Below, piece by piece: positions 26,947-35,344 of a stretch of 55,489 nucleotides of DNA; the stretch's first letter is position 1, and every line of letters begins with the position of its first letter. The position numbers and the translations under genes are program-made. The notes beneath the pieces are model-generated. The model searched no databases and was not told where the DNA came from. It saw nothing but the letters and a program-made list of their open reading frames with translations. The DNA is from Desulfovibrio sp. Its GTDB lineage: Bacteria; Desulfobacterota; Desulfovibrionia; Desulfovibrionales; Desulfovibrionaceae. Where the stretch lies: contig JAAUYU010000029.1 of NCBI GenBank assembly GCA_014804965.1, positions 13,760-69,248 of the forward strand. Reading direction: 5' to 3'.

Positions 26947-27295
26947 GGCATTTGGGGCGCGCTCCTACGGCGGGGGGCGGCTTCAAATCCGCAAGAGGTA
27001 ACAGGCAGGCCACGACGGCAATGAGCAAGTTCCCTATCCGTATATCCTTCAGCGCGAACCATTGGGGTTTATAAAGATAAATATGGATGGTGCACATATC
27101 AGAGAGACCTGGAAATAGATATTTGGGATAAAACTTTCTTTATTGGAAGAATAGAGATTTTTCATAAATGGAGAACATATCAATTTTCGCAAAATAACGG
27201 TATACAACAGTGTGAAAATCAGGCGCCAGTTTTCGCCCGTCTTGTCAGCGGCCATAAATTTTGAGACACTTTTATCCACTTTTATGGGGGAATAT
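26947..27295 (+). other. AT-rich leader region before the AspT-like gene
   Basis: From about 27060 the sequence changes abruptly to AT-rich DNA and stays so up to the start at 27296. It should hold the antiporter promoter, but several overlapping AT-rich hexamers make a single choice unsafe. One imperfect inverted repeat, GTGAAAAT...GTTTTCGC around GGCGCC (27212-27236), could be an operator or RNA hairpin. No short gene is supported here. Confidence 0.4.
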
Positions 27296-28999
27296 ATGGA
27301 CAGCTTCTTCCAGCTTCTGCGCGAAAACCCCACTATCCCGATTTTCCTGACAATCGGCCTCGGCTTCTGGGCAGGAAAATTCTCCTGGAAGGGCATAAGC
27401 CTGGGCTCGGTGACGTCCGTCCTCCTCATCGGGGTTCTCATTGGCCAGATAAACATCCCCATCGGTCCGCCGCTGAAAGACACCTTTTTCCTGCTCTTCC
27501 TCTTTGCCATAGGCTACAGGTGCGGCCCGCAGTTTGCCGGCGCCATGAAGGGCTCCGGGCCCAGGCAGGTGCTCTTCGCATTGGTCATCAACCTGCTCTG
27601 CTTCGGCGCCGCCGCCATCTGCGCGAAAATCATGCACTACAACGCGGGGATAGCCGCCGGCCTTTATGCCGGCTCCTCAACCATTTCCCCCGTCATCGGC
27701 GTGGCCGCCGACGCAATAAACAACCTGCCGGTTCCCGGTCCCACCAAGCGGGCATGGATCGCCCTGATACCCGTCTGCTATGCGGTGACCTATCTTTACG
27801 GGACAATCGGCGCCATCTGGATTCTCGGCACGCTCGGTCCCAGGATGCTGGGCGGTCTTGAAAAGGTCAGAAAGCAGACAAAGGAGCTTGAGGACCAGCT
27901 CAGCCACTCCACCTTAAGCAAGGACCCCGCCTACATCTGCGGCGCAAATCCCATTTCCTTCCGGGCGCACCAGGTCAATTCGGAGCATTTCAGCGCGCCG
28001 CGCACTGTGAGGGAGATTGAGGAGCATTTCGCTGGGCAGGGCAAGCGCATCTTCGTTGAGCGTGTGCGCACCGGTGATGAACGCATTCATGAGGCGTGCC
28101 CGGACATGCTGGTCAGCAAGGATGACGCGATTGTCATCTCCGGCCGCCATGAGTTTATCATTCAGGATGAAAGCTGGATCGGCCCCGAGCTCCATGACCC
28201 GGACCTCCTGAATTTCTCCGTGCAGAAGACGAAGGTCATGATCACGAAAAAAGCGGCAGGCCTTTCCCTGGACGAGCTGCGCCTAAAGCCCTATATGTAT
28301 GGCGTCATTATCGAGTCCATCACGAGCGAGGACGGAATCCCGCTCCCGGTGCTCGCCCGGACGACGCTCAATGCGGGCGACATGGTCACGATCCAGGGCC
28401 TCCCGCGGGAGGTTGAGCTCGCCGCCAGGGAAATGGGCGTCGAGGAGCGGCCCACCAACCAGACGGACATGGTCTTTCTGTTCGTCGCCCTGGCCATCGG
28501 CGCCTTCATAGGGGCCCTGTCCATCCGTATCGGCGGCATACCTGTCGGCCTTTCCACCAGTGGCGGCGCGCTCATTTCCGGCATCTTCTTCGGCTGGCTC
28601 AGGACGATGCGCCCCTCGGCGGGCATAATCCCCGAGGCCGCCCTCTGGCTCCTCAACAACCTGGGCCTCAACCTCTTCATCGCGGTCATCGGCATCCAGG
28701 CAGGGCCCTCCTTTATCAGCGGCATCAGGGAAGTGGGCTTCATGCTGTTTGTCATGGGCTTCTTCGCAACCACCGTCCCCCTTGTCCTTGCCATCTGGAT
28801 CGGGGACAAGATATTCAAGTTCCATCCGGCAATAAATCTCGGGTGCTGTGCCGGCGGCCGCAAAACCACGCCCGGCATCGGCGCGGTCACTTCCGCGCTG
28901 GGCAGCTCCGTTCCCGCACTTGGCTACACCATCACCTACGCCGTCAGCAATACCATCTCCATCTTCCTCGGCGTGGTCATGGTGCTTTTATTTATGTAA
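27296..28999 (+). CDS. AspT/YidE-family antiporter (aspartate:alanine exchanger type)
   Basis: 567-aa membrane protein. Two blocks of five or so membrane segments flank two cytoplasmic TrkA-C-like domains (about 205-370). Family marks are the LLFLFAIGYRCGPQFAGAMK segment and its second-half counterpart LFIAVIGIQAGPSFISGI, and the paired GAGLYAGSST / CAGGRKTTPG-like blocks. The Tetragenococcus AspT exchanges aspartate for alanine to build a proton-motive force; transported substrate here is inferred only. The ATG at 27296 has GGGGGAA upstream. Base and codon use differ from neighbours (more AGG, ATA and AAT codons), as does the AT-rich leader, suggesting transfer or relaxed selection. It is divergent to alaC. 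Confidence 0.85.
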   Translation: MDSFFQLLRENPTIPIFLTIGLGFWAGKFSWKGISLGSVTSVLLIGVLIGQINIPIGPPLKDTFFLLFLFAIGYRCGPQFAGAMKGSGPRQVLFALVINLLCFGAAAICAKIMHYNAGIAAGLYAGSSTISPVIGVAADAINNLPVPGPTKRAWIALIPVCYAVTYLYGTIGAIWILGTLGPRMLGGLEKVRKQTKELEDQLSHSTLSKDPAYICGANPISFRAHQVNSEHFSAPRTVREIEEHFAGQGKRIFVERVRTGDERIHEACPDMLVSKDDAIVISGRHEFIIQDESWIGPELHDPDLLNFSVQKTKVMITKKAAGLSLDELRLKPYMYGVIIESITSEDGIPLPVLARTTLNAGDMVTIQGLPREVELAAREMGVEERPTNQTDMVFLFVALAIGAFIGALSIRIGGIPVGLSTSGGALISGIFFGWLRTMRPSAGIIPEAALWLLNNLGLNLFIAVIGIQAGPSFISGIREVGFMLFVMGFFATTVPLVLAIWIGDKIFKFHPAINLGCCAGGRKTTPGIGAVTSALGSSVPALGYTITYAVSNTISIFLGVVMVLLFM

Positions 29000-29234
29000 G
29001 GGCTTCCGGAAAATCGGATGCCTGAGGGTGTTTTGACGGCGGCCGCCCCTTTGCTGTCCGCGTGCGCGGCGAGTGCTTCTTTGAGCGCGTGGCAGGGGCT
29101 ATGAGGGTGTGCGCCGGGGCGGCTTTCCCTGTTGCGCCGGGGTTTTCACTTCTTTCAGACAGGTTCGGCACTGGGGACGCGACGGAAAATCCGACACATC
29201 GCATCACTTCGTGGCAAACACCAGCAGAGTCCGC
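29000..29234 (+). other. Gap between the antiporter and flippase genes
   Basis: 235 nt with no terminator, promoter or repeat that I can defend. Composition returns to GC-rich about 29040. Confidence 0.3.
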
Positions 29235-30557
29235 ATGAAGCTCCCCGCGCCCCTCAGGGGCCTCGCCTGCCTCGCCGCGCCCCATCTCGGCACCTTTTTC
29301 TCCTTCAGCGCCATCCAGGCGGCGCAGATCCTCCTGCCGCTCCTGGCGCTGCCCTGGCTCGCACGGGTGCTGGGGCCCGATGCCTTCGGCCTGCTCATGT
29401 ACATGAGCCTTCTGCCGCCGCTGGTGGCGCTGGTGGTGGACTGGGGCTTCCCGCTCGGCGGCGCGCGCGAGGCCGCCACCTTGCGCGGCGACCGGGCGGC
29501 GCTGGCGGAACTTCTGGGCGCGGTCTTTTCCGGCAAGCTGCTGCTGGCCCTCGGCTGCGGGGCGGCCGGACTCGTCCTCTTGCCCGGGCTGCCCCATGCG
29601 GCCGACCATCCCGCGGCCTACGGGGCCGCCCTCCTCATGGGCGTGGCCCGCGGCGGGAGCCCCACCTGGTTCTTCCAGGGCGCGGGCTTCGGCATGAAGC
29701 GCATGGCCGCCTGTGACGTGGGCTCCTCCTGCGCCGCGCTGGCGCTGACCTTTCTCTGCGTGCGCGGTCCCGCGGACTGGCCGCTCTATCTCTTTTTCAC
29801 CGCGCTCTGCAAGGGCGCCACCTACGGCTGGCTCTCCCTGGGCCTTGCGCGCGGCTTCGGCGCGCGCCTGGGGCTCGCCCGCGGCCGGGCGGCGCTTGCC
29901 CGCACACGCACCCTCTTTGCGAGCTCCGTGGCCTCCACGCTTTCCATCAGCGGCGGCCAGCTCGTGCTCGGCTATTTTCTCAGCGCCGCGGACATGGGCC
30001 TGCTCGTGGCCGTGAGCAAGATCGTCCGCGCGCTCGTGGGCCTCGCCAATCCCGCCATCCAGACCCTCTTCCCCGAGCTCTGCGCCCTCAAGGGGCCGCG
30101 CACGCCCCGCACCGCGCGCCTTGTCCTCCTCTTCCTCGCCGCGACCACACTGTTCATGCTGCTCGGGGCCGGGCTCGCGTGGCTCACGGCCCCCCTGCTC
30201 ATCCGCGTGGCCCTCGGGCCCGATTACGCGGCGGCCGTGCATGTGCTCCGGCTCATGCTGCTCCTGGCCCCGCTTTATGCCTGCGACAGGGTGCTCGGCG
30301 CGCAGGTGCTCGTGCCGCTGGGCCTCGAGCGGCAGCAGAACCGCGTGCAGTGGGGGGCCGCCCTGCTCGGTCTGCCGCTCGCCGCCTTTCTGGCCCAGTG
30401 GCTCGGTGTCACCGGGGGCGCGCTTTTGCCCGTGGCCGTGGAGGGGCTCACCCTGCTGGGGCTCTCCCTGTGCGTGGCGCGCCATTGCCCGGGCGCGCTC
30501 ATCCCCGGCGCGAGGCTGCCGGGCCGAGGGTGCGGGAAGAGCCACGCAGAGCCTTGA
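29235..30557 (+). CDS. Wzx-like oligosaccharide flippase (MOP/RfbX superfamily)
   Basis: About 440 aa with 12-14 hydrophobic segments. The N-terminus matches polysaccharide flippases: FFSFSAIQAAQILLPLLALPWLARVLGPDAFGLLMYM, written here as family pattern FSxxQxxxxxxPxLxxPxLxRxLG. Further family features are DWGFPLGGAREAATLRGD and WFFQGAGFGMKRMA (the WxFQG loop). It would move lipid-linked glycan units across the inner membrane. Start at 29235 (MKLPAPLRGL) is chosen from the family N-terminus; the ribosome site is weak (AGAG) and an in-frame ATG lies at 29109. No glycan genes adjoin it; its partner polymerase or transferases must be elsewhere. Confidence 0.85.
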   Translation: MKLPAPLRGLACLAAPHLGTFFSFSAIQAAQILLPLLALPWLARVLGPDAFGLLMYMSLLPPLVALVVDWGFPLGGAREAATLRGDRAALAELLGAVFSGKLLLALGCGAAGLVLLPGLPHAADHPAAYGAALLMGVARGGSPTWFFQGAGFGMKRMAACDVGSSCAALALTFLCVRGPADWPLYLFFTALCKGATYGWLSLGLARGFGARLGLARGRAALARTRTLFASSVASTLSISGGQLVLGYFLSAADMGLLVAVSKIVRALVGLANPAIQTLFPELCALKGPRTPRTARLVLLFLAATTLFMLLGAGLAWLTAPLLIRVALGPDYAAAVHVLRLMLLLAPLYACDRVLGAQVLVPLGLERQQNRVQWGAALLGLPLAAFLAQWLGVTGGALLPVAVEGLTLLGLSLCVARHCPGALIPGARLPGRGCGKSHAEP

Positions 30558-30586
30558 GTTTGCGGTGCTTGTGTTGCATCTGTAAT

Positions 30587-30790
30587 GCCGAAATTCTCCG
30601 TCAAAAACAGCCTTTTCGGCGCTGGCTGCGTCAGAGAAAAATTTTCTCGGTCGAGTACCTGAGTACACTCCCGTCGAAAATTTTTATCTTCCTTGCCAGC
30701 GCCGAAAAATCTTATTTTTTAGGATTCTTCCGGCACCAGCACCCGTCTTCCGCTTCGCTCCAGACGGAATTAAGGAAGGGCTGTCCACTC
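30587..30790 (+). repeat. Dispersed structured intergenic element, copy 4 (compact form)
   Basis: Cleanest plus-oriented copy. Outer arms are TTTTCGGCGCTGGC (30613-30626) and GCCAGCGCCGAAAA (30695-30708), perfect over 14 nt. Inner arms are AAAAATTTTC (30637-30646) and GAAAATTTTT (30676-30685); the centre is GTACCTGAGTAC (30655-30666). The AATCTTA/TAGGATT hairpin and CCGTCT (30743-30748)/AGACGG (30762-30767) hairpin follow. It starts 30 nt behind the flippase stop and ends about 15 nt before the rubrerythrin -35 box, so it fills the gap between them. Confidence 0.88.
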
Positions 30791-30804
30791 CTGGCTCCTG
30801 TGTC

Positions 30805-30851
30805 TTTACAAAAGCCCGTTTTTCCCCTAAACAGGAATGACTCTTGTTTAG
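30805..30851 (+). promoter_or_regulatory. Rubrerythrin promoter with overlapping inverted-repeat operator
   Basis: TTTACA (30805-30810), 17-nt spacer, TAAACA (30828-30833). Overlapping the -10 box is a perfect inverted repeat, CTAAACA (30827-30833) and TGTTTAG (30845-30851), spaced 11 nt, which spans the predicted start of transcription. This is a good position for a repressor. The sequence does not match the Bacillus PerR box; the regulator is unknown. Confidence 0.5.
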
Positions 30852-30879
30852 TCAAACACCCAATGAGGAGAAAAACACC

Positions 30880-31383
30880 ATGAGCAAGACCGACCAGAAC
30901 CTGATGGACGCCTTTGCGGGCGAGTCCCAGGCCAACCGCAAATATCTCGCCTTCGCCAAGGTGGCCGAGCAGGAAGGGATGCCGCAAATCGCCAAGCTCT
31001 TCCGCGCGGCCGCGGCCTCGGAGACCGTCCATGCCCACACCCACCTCAAGAACGCGGGCAAGATCGGCACCACCATGGAGAACCTCAAGGACGCCATCGG
31101 TGGCGAGACCCACGAATTCACCAAGATGTACCCCGAAATGATCAAGGACGCCGAGGCCGAGGGCAACATGGCCGTGGCCCGCTATTTCGGCTATGTCAAC
31201 AAGGTGGAGGAGGTCCACGCCCAGCTCTACAAGAAGGCCATGGAGAACCCCTCCAAGATTTCCAACGAAGACTACTATGTCTGCAAGTTCTGCGGCTACA
31301 CGCACCAGGGCCCGGTGGAAACCTGCCCCGTGTGCGGCGCGGGCGCGGCGGCCTTCTTCAAGGTGGAGGACTGCTGCAAGTAG
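30880..31383 (+). CDS. rbr: Rubrerythrin
   Basis: Peroxide-scavenging non-haem iron protein of anaerobes. 167 aa in two parts. The ferritin-like diiron domain (about 1-135) has ligand motifs GESQANRKY, AASETVHAHTHLK and KVEEVHAQLYKKA. The C-terminal rubredoxin-like domain has CKFCGYTHQG and CPVCGAGAAAFF (CxxC...CxxC). It lacks the long spacing of full-length 191-aa rubrerythrins, so it is a short form. ATG at 30880 has GAGGAG eleven bases upstream. It has its own promoter and a strong terminator, so it is monocistronic. Confidence 0.96.
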   Translation: MSKTDQNLMDAFAGESQANRKYLAFAKVAEQEGMPQIAKLFRAAAASETVHAHTHLKNAGKIGTTMENLKDAIGGETHEFTKMYPEMIKDAEAEGNMAVARYFGYVNKVEEVHAQLYKKAMENPSKISNEDYYVCKFCGYTHQGPVETCPVCGAGAAAFFKVEDCCK

Positions 31384-31409
31384 CGGCGTCACCTTTCTGT
31401 GACTGCCCT

Positions 31410-31442
31410 GGCCCGTCCGCCCGCCGGCGGAGGGGCCTTTTT
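31410..31442 (+). terminator. Intrinsic terminator of rubrerythrin
   Basis: GGCCC-G-TCCGCC, loop, GGCGGA-GGGGCC, then TTTTT (31438-31442), 26 nt behind the stop codon. Confidence 0.85.
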
Positions 31443-31509
31443 GCGCACAAGTCCGCGCCGCCTAGCTTCCCGCCCCTCCTTCCGGGACGCCCGCTCCTTC
31501 CGCCTCCCC

Positions 31510-31538
31510 TTGCCAAGCGGGCCCGGAAAACATAAAAT
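31510..31538 (+). promoter_or_regulatory. Candidate promoter of the D-lactate dehydrogenase-like gene
   Basis: TTGCCA (31510-31515), 17-nt spacer, TAAAAT (31533-31538), 69 nt before the start at 31607. Confidence 0.55.
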
Positions 31539-31606
31539 TACCGTTTGCGCCCGCTTTTTCCCCGCATTTCCCGGCGGGCGCGCCGCAAGCCAAGGGGTGG
31601 ACGGCC

Positions 31607-34600
31607 ATGCGCCACAAGGGCCCGCACATTTCCATCGCGCCTGACCATGTGGTCAACCGCATCCTCAAGATAAACGCCGACGATTTCGCCGAATGGCCGG
31701 AATCGGTCCGCAACCTCGCCATCAGCATCGCCGAGGAGCTCTTCCTCGTCGCCTATAATCCCTTCATCGACGCCGAGCTCGTGCGCGAGAGCGTACGCGG
31801 CTCTTTCGAGCGCGAATCCGTGGCGCTGGCCCACTATTACGCCACGGCCATTTCCGAAGGCATCACCATGTTCTGGTCCGCCTACGAGGCGGAGACGGCC
31901 TTTCGCGAAAAGCTGCTGGACGCGCTCGCCGACATCTTCCCGCCCGAATGCATCCGGAGCGAGCCCGCGGACCTTGTGGAAAACGCCACCGACGCCACGG
32001 ACCTGCGCATGGAGTTGCCCCTGCTCGTGGTGGAGCCGGACAACGCCGAGCAGGTGGCCGCGCTCGTGCGGCTCGCCAATGACATGAAGTTCGCGCTCAT
32101 CCCGCGCGGCGGCGGCTCGGGCATGACGGGCGGCGCCGTGCCCGCGCGCAAGCGGGCCGTGGTCGTGAGCATGACGCGGCTCACGCGCATCGGGCCCATC
32201 GACCTTGAGGCCATGACCGTCACCTGTGAGGTGGGCGCGCTCACCCAGCAGGTCATCGACGCCGTGGCCGCGGCGGGCGCGGTGTTCACCGTGGACCCGG
32301 CCTCCAAGCAGGCCTCGTCCATCGGCGGCAATGTGTCCGAAAACGCGGGCGGCCCCAGCGCCTTTGAATACGGCACCACCCTCGACAACCTCCTCTGGTG
32401 GAAAATGGTCACGCCCACGGGCGAGATCATCACCGTGGAGCGCGAGAACCACCCCCGCCACAAGATCCTCCCCGACGAGACGGCCGTCTTTGCCGTCAAG
32501 GACGTGAGCGGCGGCGTGCGCAACGTGGTGCACCTGCGCGGCGACGAGATCCGCCTGCCCGGCCTCGGCAAGGACGTGACCAACAAGGCCCTGGGGGGCC
32601 TTCCCGGGATGCAGAAGGAAGGCGTGGACGGCATCATCACCGAGGCCTGCTTCATCATCCACAAGAAGCCGCTCCACTCGCGCGTCATGGTGCTGGAATT
32701 TTTCGGCCGCTCCATGCACCCGGCGGCACTGGTGGTGCGCGACCTCGTGGCCCTGCGCAACCGCATCCGCGAGGAGGGGGACTACGCGCATCTTTCGGCG
32801 CTGGAGGAATTCAACGCCAAGTATGTGCAGGCCATCGAGTACAAGCGCAAGTCGAAGAAGTTCGAGGGGCTGCCCATCTCGGTCATCGTCCTCCAGGTGG
32901 ACGGCGACGACCCCTATCTCCTCGACAAGTGCGTGGCCGACATCGTGAACGTGGCCGAGGCGCAGGACAACGTGGACATCATCGTGGCGCGCGACGCGAA
33001 AGAGGCCGACCTCTTCTGGGAGGACCGCCACCGCCTTTCGGTCATCGCCCGCCGCACCTCGGGCTTCAAGCTCAACGAGGATGTGGTCATCCCCATGCAG
33101 CGCATCCCGGATTTCGCGCTCTTCCTCGAGCAGCTGAATCTCGAGTACGCGGCACGGGCCTATCGCCACGCCCTGCAGGAGGTCGGGCGGCTCCCCGGCT
33201 TCCCCATGGAGGACAAGGCCTTCAACGAGGAGTTTTCCCGGGCCGCCAGCGCCGCCTCGGGCGACGTTTCGGCCACCGAGCTCTCGGACAACGAGCTCTG
33301 GGCGCGCGGAGAGGCCTACCTCGACGGCTTTGCCCGGGCCTATCCGCACCTTGCCAAAAATATCGAGGCCATCCGCGCCCACATGGAGGCGAGCCGCATC
33401 ATCATTGCGAGCCACATGCACGCGGGCGACGGCAACTGCCATGTGAACATCCCGGTCAATTCCAACGACGCGCGGATGCTCGAGGAAGCCGAGGAGGCCG
33501 CGGCCCGCGTCATGGCCGAGTGCCAGGAAATGGGCGGCGAGGTCTCGGGCGAGCACGGCATCGGCATCACGAAGATCTCGTTTTTCGCGCCGGAGAAGAT
33601 GGAGGCCCTGCGCCGCTTCAAGGAGCGCGTGGACCCGCGCGACGTCATGAACCCGGCCAAGCTCGTGCACCGCGAGCTCCCCGTCAGGCCCTTCACCTTT
33701 TCCTTCAACCGCCTCATCAACGACATCCGCGAGAGCGGCCTCCCCGACAAGGAGACCCTCATCAGCCTGCTCTCGGCCGTGCAGATGTGCACGCGCTGCG
33801 GCAAGTGCAAGCTCGTCTGCGCCATGAGCTATCCCGAGCGCTCCATGCAGTACCACCCGCGCAACAAGAACATGGTGCTCGGGATGCTGCTGGAGGCCGT
33901 GTATTATTCGCAGATCAACACCGGCCGCATCGACGAGCGCCTCCTGCGCGAGCTGCGCGGCCTCGTGGAGCACTGCACGGCCTGCGGGCGCTGCACCGCC
34001 AACTGCCCCATGAAGATCCCCTCCGGGGAGGTGGCGCTCTCCCTGCGCGGCATGCTGGACCACGAGGGCGCGGGCGGCCACCCCATCAAGGAGCGAGCCC
34101 TCAACTGGCTCGTGCGCGACATCCCGGCGCGCGTGCCCAAGGCCGCCAAGCTGGCCTCCGTGGGCCAGAAGATGCAGAACCGGGTGCTCGACTTCGTGCC
34201 CCAGGCCTGGCAGCGGCGGATGCAGAACCCGCTCTTTTCCGGGCGCGGACCGAAAACGGGCTATACCAACCTCTATGAGGCGCTGAAGCTCAACCGCGGC
34301 TCGGTCTTCGTGCCCGCGGACGAGGATGCGGCCCCGGCGGTGGAAGAGGTCGCGGTGGAGGCGGCCGCCGTAACGCTGGCGGAAGCCGCGGGGCAGAACG
34401 TGACCGTGGCAGCGGTGGCGGAAAACTCCCCCGACACTTCGCCCGAAGCCGGGGGCGCCGGCGCGGAAGCCGCCCCCGGGAGCCTCCCCGGCGCGGGCCG
34501 CGAGCTCGCGCTCTATTTCCCCGGTTGCGGCGGCGCGCTCTTCTATGACCGCATCGGCATGTCCTCCATCATGCTCATGCTCAAGGCGGGTATTGCCGTG

Positions 34601-35344
34601 GCCGTGCCGCCGCGGCACCTCTGCTGCGGCTTTCCCCTGCTGGCCGCGGGCATGGACACGGCCTTCGAGGACAATCTCGCCCAGAACCGCCAGTATCTCG
34701 CCTCCATGCTGCGCAGCCTCGCCCGGCAGGGCTTCAACTGCCGCTGGCTGGTCACGGCCTGCGGCTCCTGCCGCGACGGGCTCGAGCGGCTGGGGCTCAC
34801 CGAGATGTTCCCCGGCCTTGAGCATCGCGACGTGAGCCAGCTCGTGCTGCCGCGCCTCCCCGAGCTTCAGGCGCAGCAGGAGGGCACGGACACGGCCCCG
34901 GAAAACGCTGACGCGGACGCGAATGTGCTCTATCACGCCTCCTGCCACTGCGAATGGGCGGACGTCAACAAAATCAAGGGCCAGCGCCAGCTGGTCAAGG
35001 CCCTCAAGGACTTCTCGGGCCGGGACGTGACCATGAGCCCGGGCTGCTGCGGCGAGTCCGGCATGGGCGCCATGACCTCGCCCGAGATCTACAACCTCCT
35101 GCGCCAGCGCAAGCGCGGGCGCCTGGAAGAGGCCTTTGCGGAGGGCGTGGACGGCCCGGTCATCGTGGGCTGCCCCTCGTGCAAGATCGGCATCGGCCGC
35201 ACCCTGCTCGCCATGCGCGACAAGCGGCCCGTGCTCCATGTGGCGGAATGGCTCGCCGGGCTCATGGACGGGGAGGACCGCCGCCAGAGCTTCCGCAAGC
35301 GCGTCAATGAAAGCCGGGGCGAGATCCGCGCCGTCAGGCTGTGA
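31607..35344 (+). CDS. Fused FAD/Fe-S D-lactate dehydrogenase-like oxidoreductase
   Basis: 1245 aa joining three modules. Residues about 120-700 form a FAD-linked oxidase of the GlcD/D-lactate dehydrogenase type (IPRGGGSGMTGGAVP FAD loop; IGGNVSENAGGPSAF; HMHAGDGNCHVNIPV; GEVSGEHGIGITK). Residues about 725-830 carry two [4Fe-4S] motifs, CTRCGKCKLVC and CTACGRCTANC. The C-terminal third has two CCG domains (HLCCGFPLLAAG, SPGCCGESGMGAM) as in GlpC/HdrB proteins. A low-complexity linker (about 905-960) separates the iron-sulfur and CCG parts. Such fusions (Dld-II type) are typical of Desulfovibrio lactate oxidation; the exact 2-hydroxyacid cannot be read. The stop overlaps the next start by GTGA. 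Confidence 0.88.
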   Translation: MRHKGPHISIAPDHVVNRILKINADDFAEWPESVRNLAISIAEELFLVAYNPFIDAELVRESVRGSFERESVALAHYYATAISEGITMFWSAYEAETAFREKLLDALADIFPPECIRSEPADLVENATDATDLRMELPLLVVEPDNAEQVAALVRLANDMKFALIPRGGGSGMTGGAVPARKRAVVVSMTRLTRIGPIDLEAMTVTCEVGALTQQVIDAVAAAGAVFTVDPASKQASSIGGNVSENAGGPSAFEYGTTLDNLLWWKMVTPTGEIITVERENHPRHKILPDETAVFAVKDVSGGVRNVVHLRGDEIRLPGLGKDVTNKALGGLPGMQKEGVDGIITEACFIIHKKPLHSRVMVLEFFGRSMHPAALVVRDLVALRNRIREEGDYAHLSALEEFNAKYVQAIEYKRKSKKFEGLPISVIVLQVDGDDPYLLDKCVADIVNVAEAQDNVDIIVARDAKEADLFWEDRHRLSVIARRTSGFKLNEDVVIPMQRIPDFALFLEQLNLEYAARAYRHALQEVGRLPGFPMEDKAFNEEFSRAASAASGDVSATELSDNELWARGEAYLDGFARAYPHLAKNIEAIRAHMEASRIIIASHMHAGDGNCHVNIPVNSNDARMLEEAEEAAARVMAECQEMGGEVSGEHGIGITKISFFAPEKMEALRRFKERVDPRDVMNPAKLVHRELPVRPFTFSFNRLINDIRESGLPDKETLISLLSAVQMCTRCGKCKLVCAMSYPERSMQYHPRNKNMVLGMLLEAVYYSQINTGRIDERLLRELRGLVEHCTACGRCTANCPMKIPSGEVALSLRGMLDHEGAGGHPIKERALNWLVRDIPARVPKAAKLASVGQKMQNRVLDFVPQAWQRRMQNPLFSGRGPKTGYTNLYEALKLNRGSVFVPADEDAAPAVEEVAVEAAAVTLAEAAGQNVTVAAVAENSPDTSPEAGGAGAEAAPGSLPGAGRELALYFPGCGGALFYDRIGMSSIMLMLKAGIAVAVPPRHLCCGFPLLAAGMDTAFEDNLAQNRQYLASMLRSLARQGFNCRWLVTACGSCRDGLERLGLTEMFPGLEHRDVSQLVLPRLPELQAQQEGTDTAPENADADANVLYHASCHCEWADVNKIKGQRQLVKALKDFSGRDVTMSPGCCGESGMGAMTSPEIYNLLRQRKRGRLEEAFAEGVDGPVIVGCPSCKIGIGRTLLAMRDKRPVLHVAEWLAGLMDGEDRRQSFRKRVNESRGEIRAVRL

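Noticed and set aside
29109..29234. N-terminal extension of the flippase from the ATG at 29109
   Set aside because: The extra 42 residues are not membrane-like, include poor codons and lie before the conserved flippase N-terminus.
31538..35239. 1233-codon open frame opposite the lactate dehydrogenase-like gene
   Set aside because: The plus strand carries clear FAD and iron-sulfur motifs. The antisense frame is His/Val/Ala-rich and is a product of high third-position GC.
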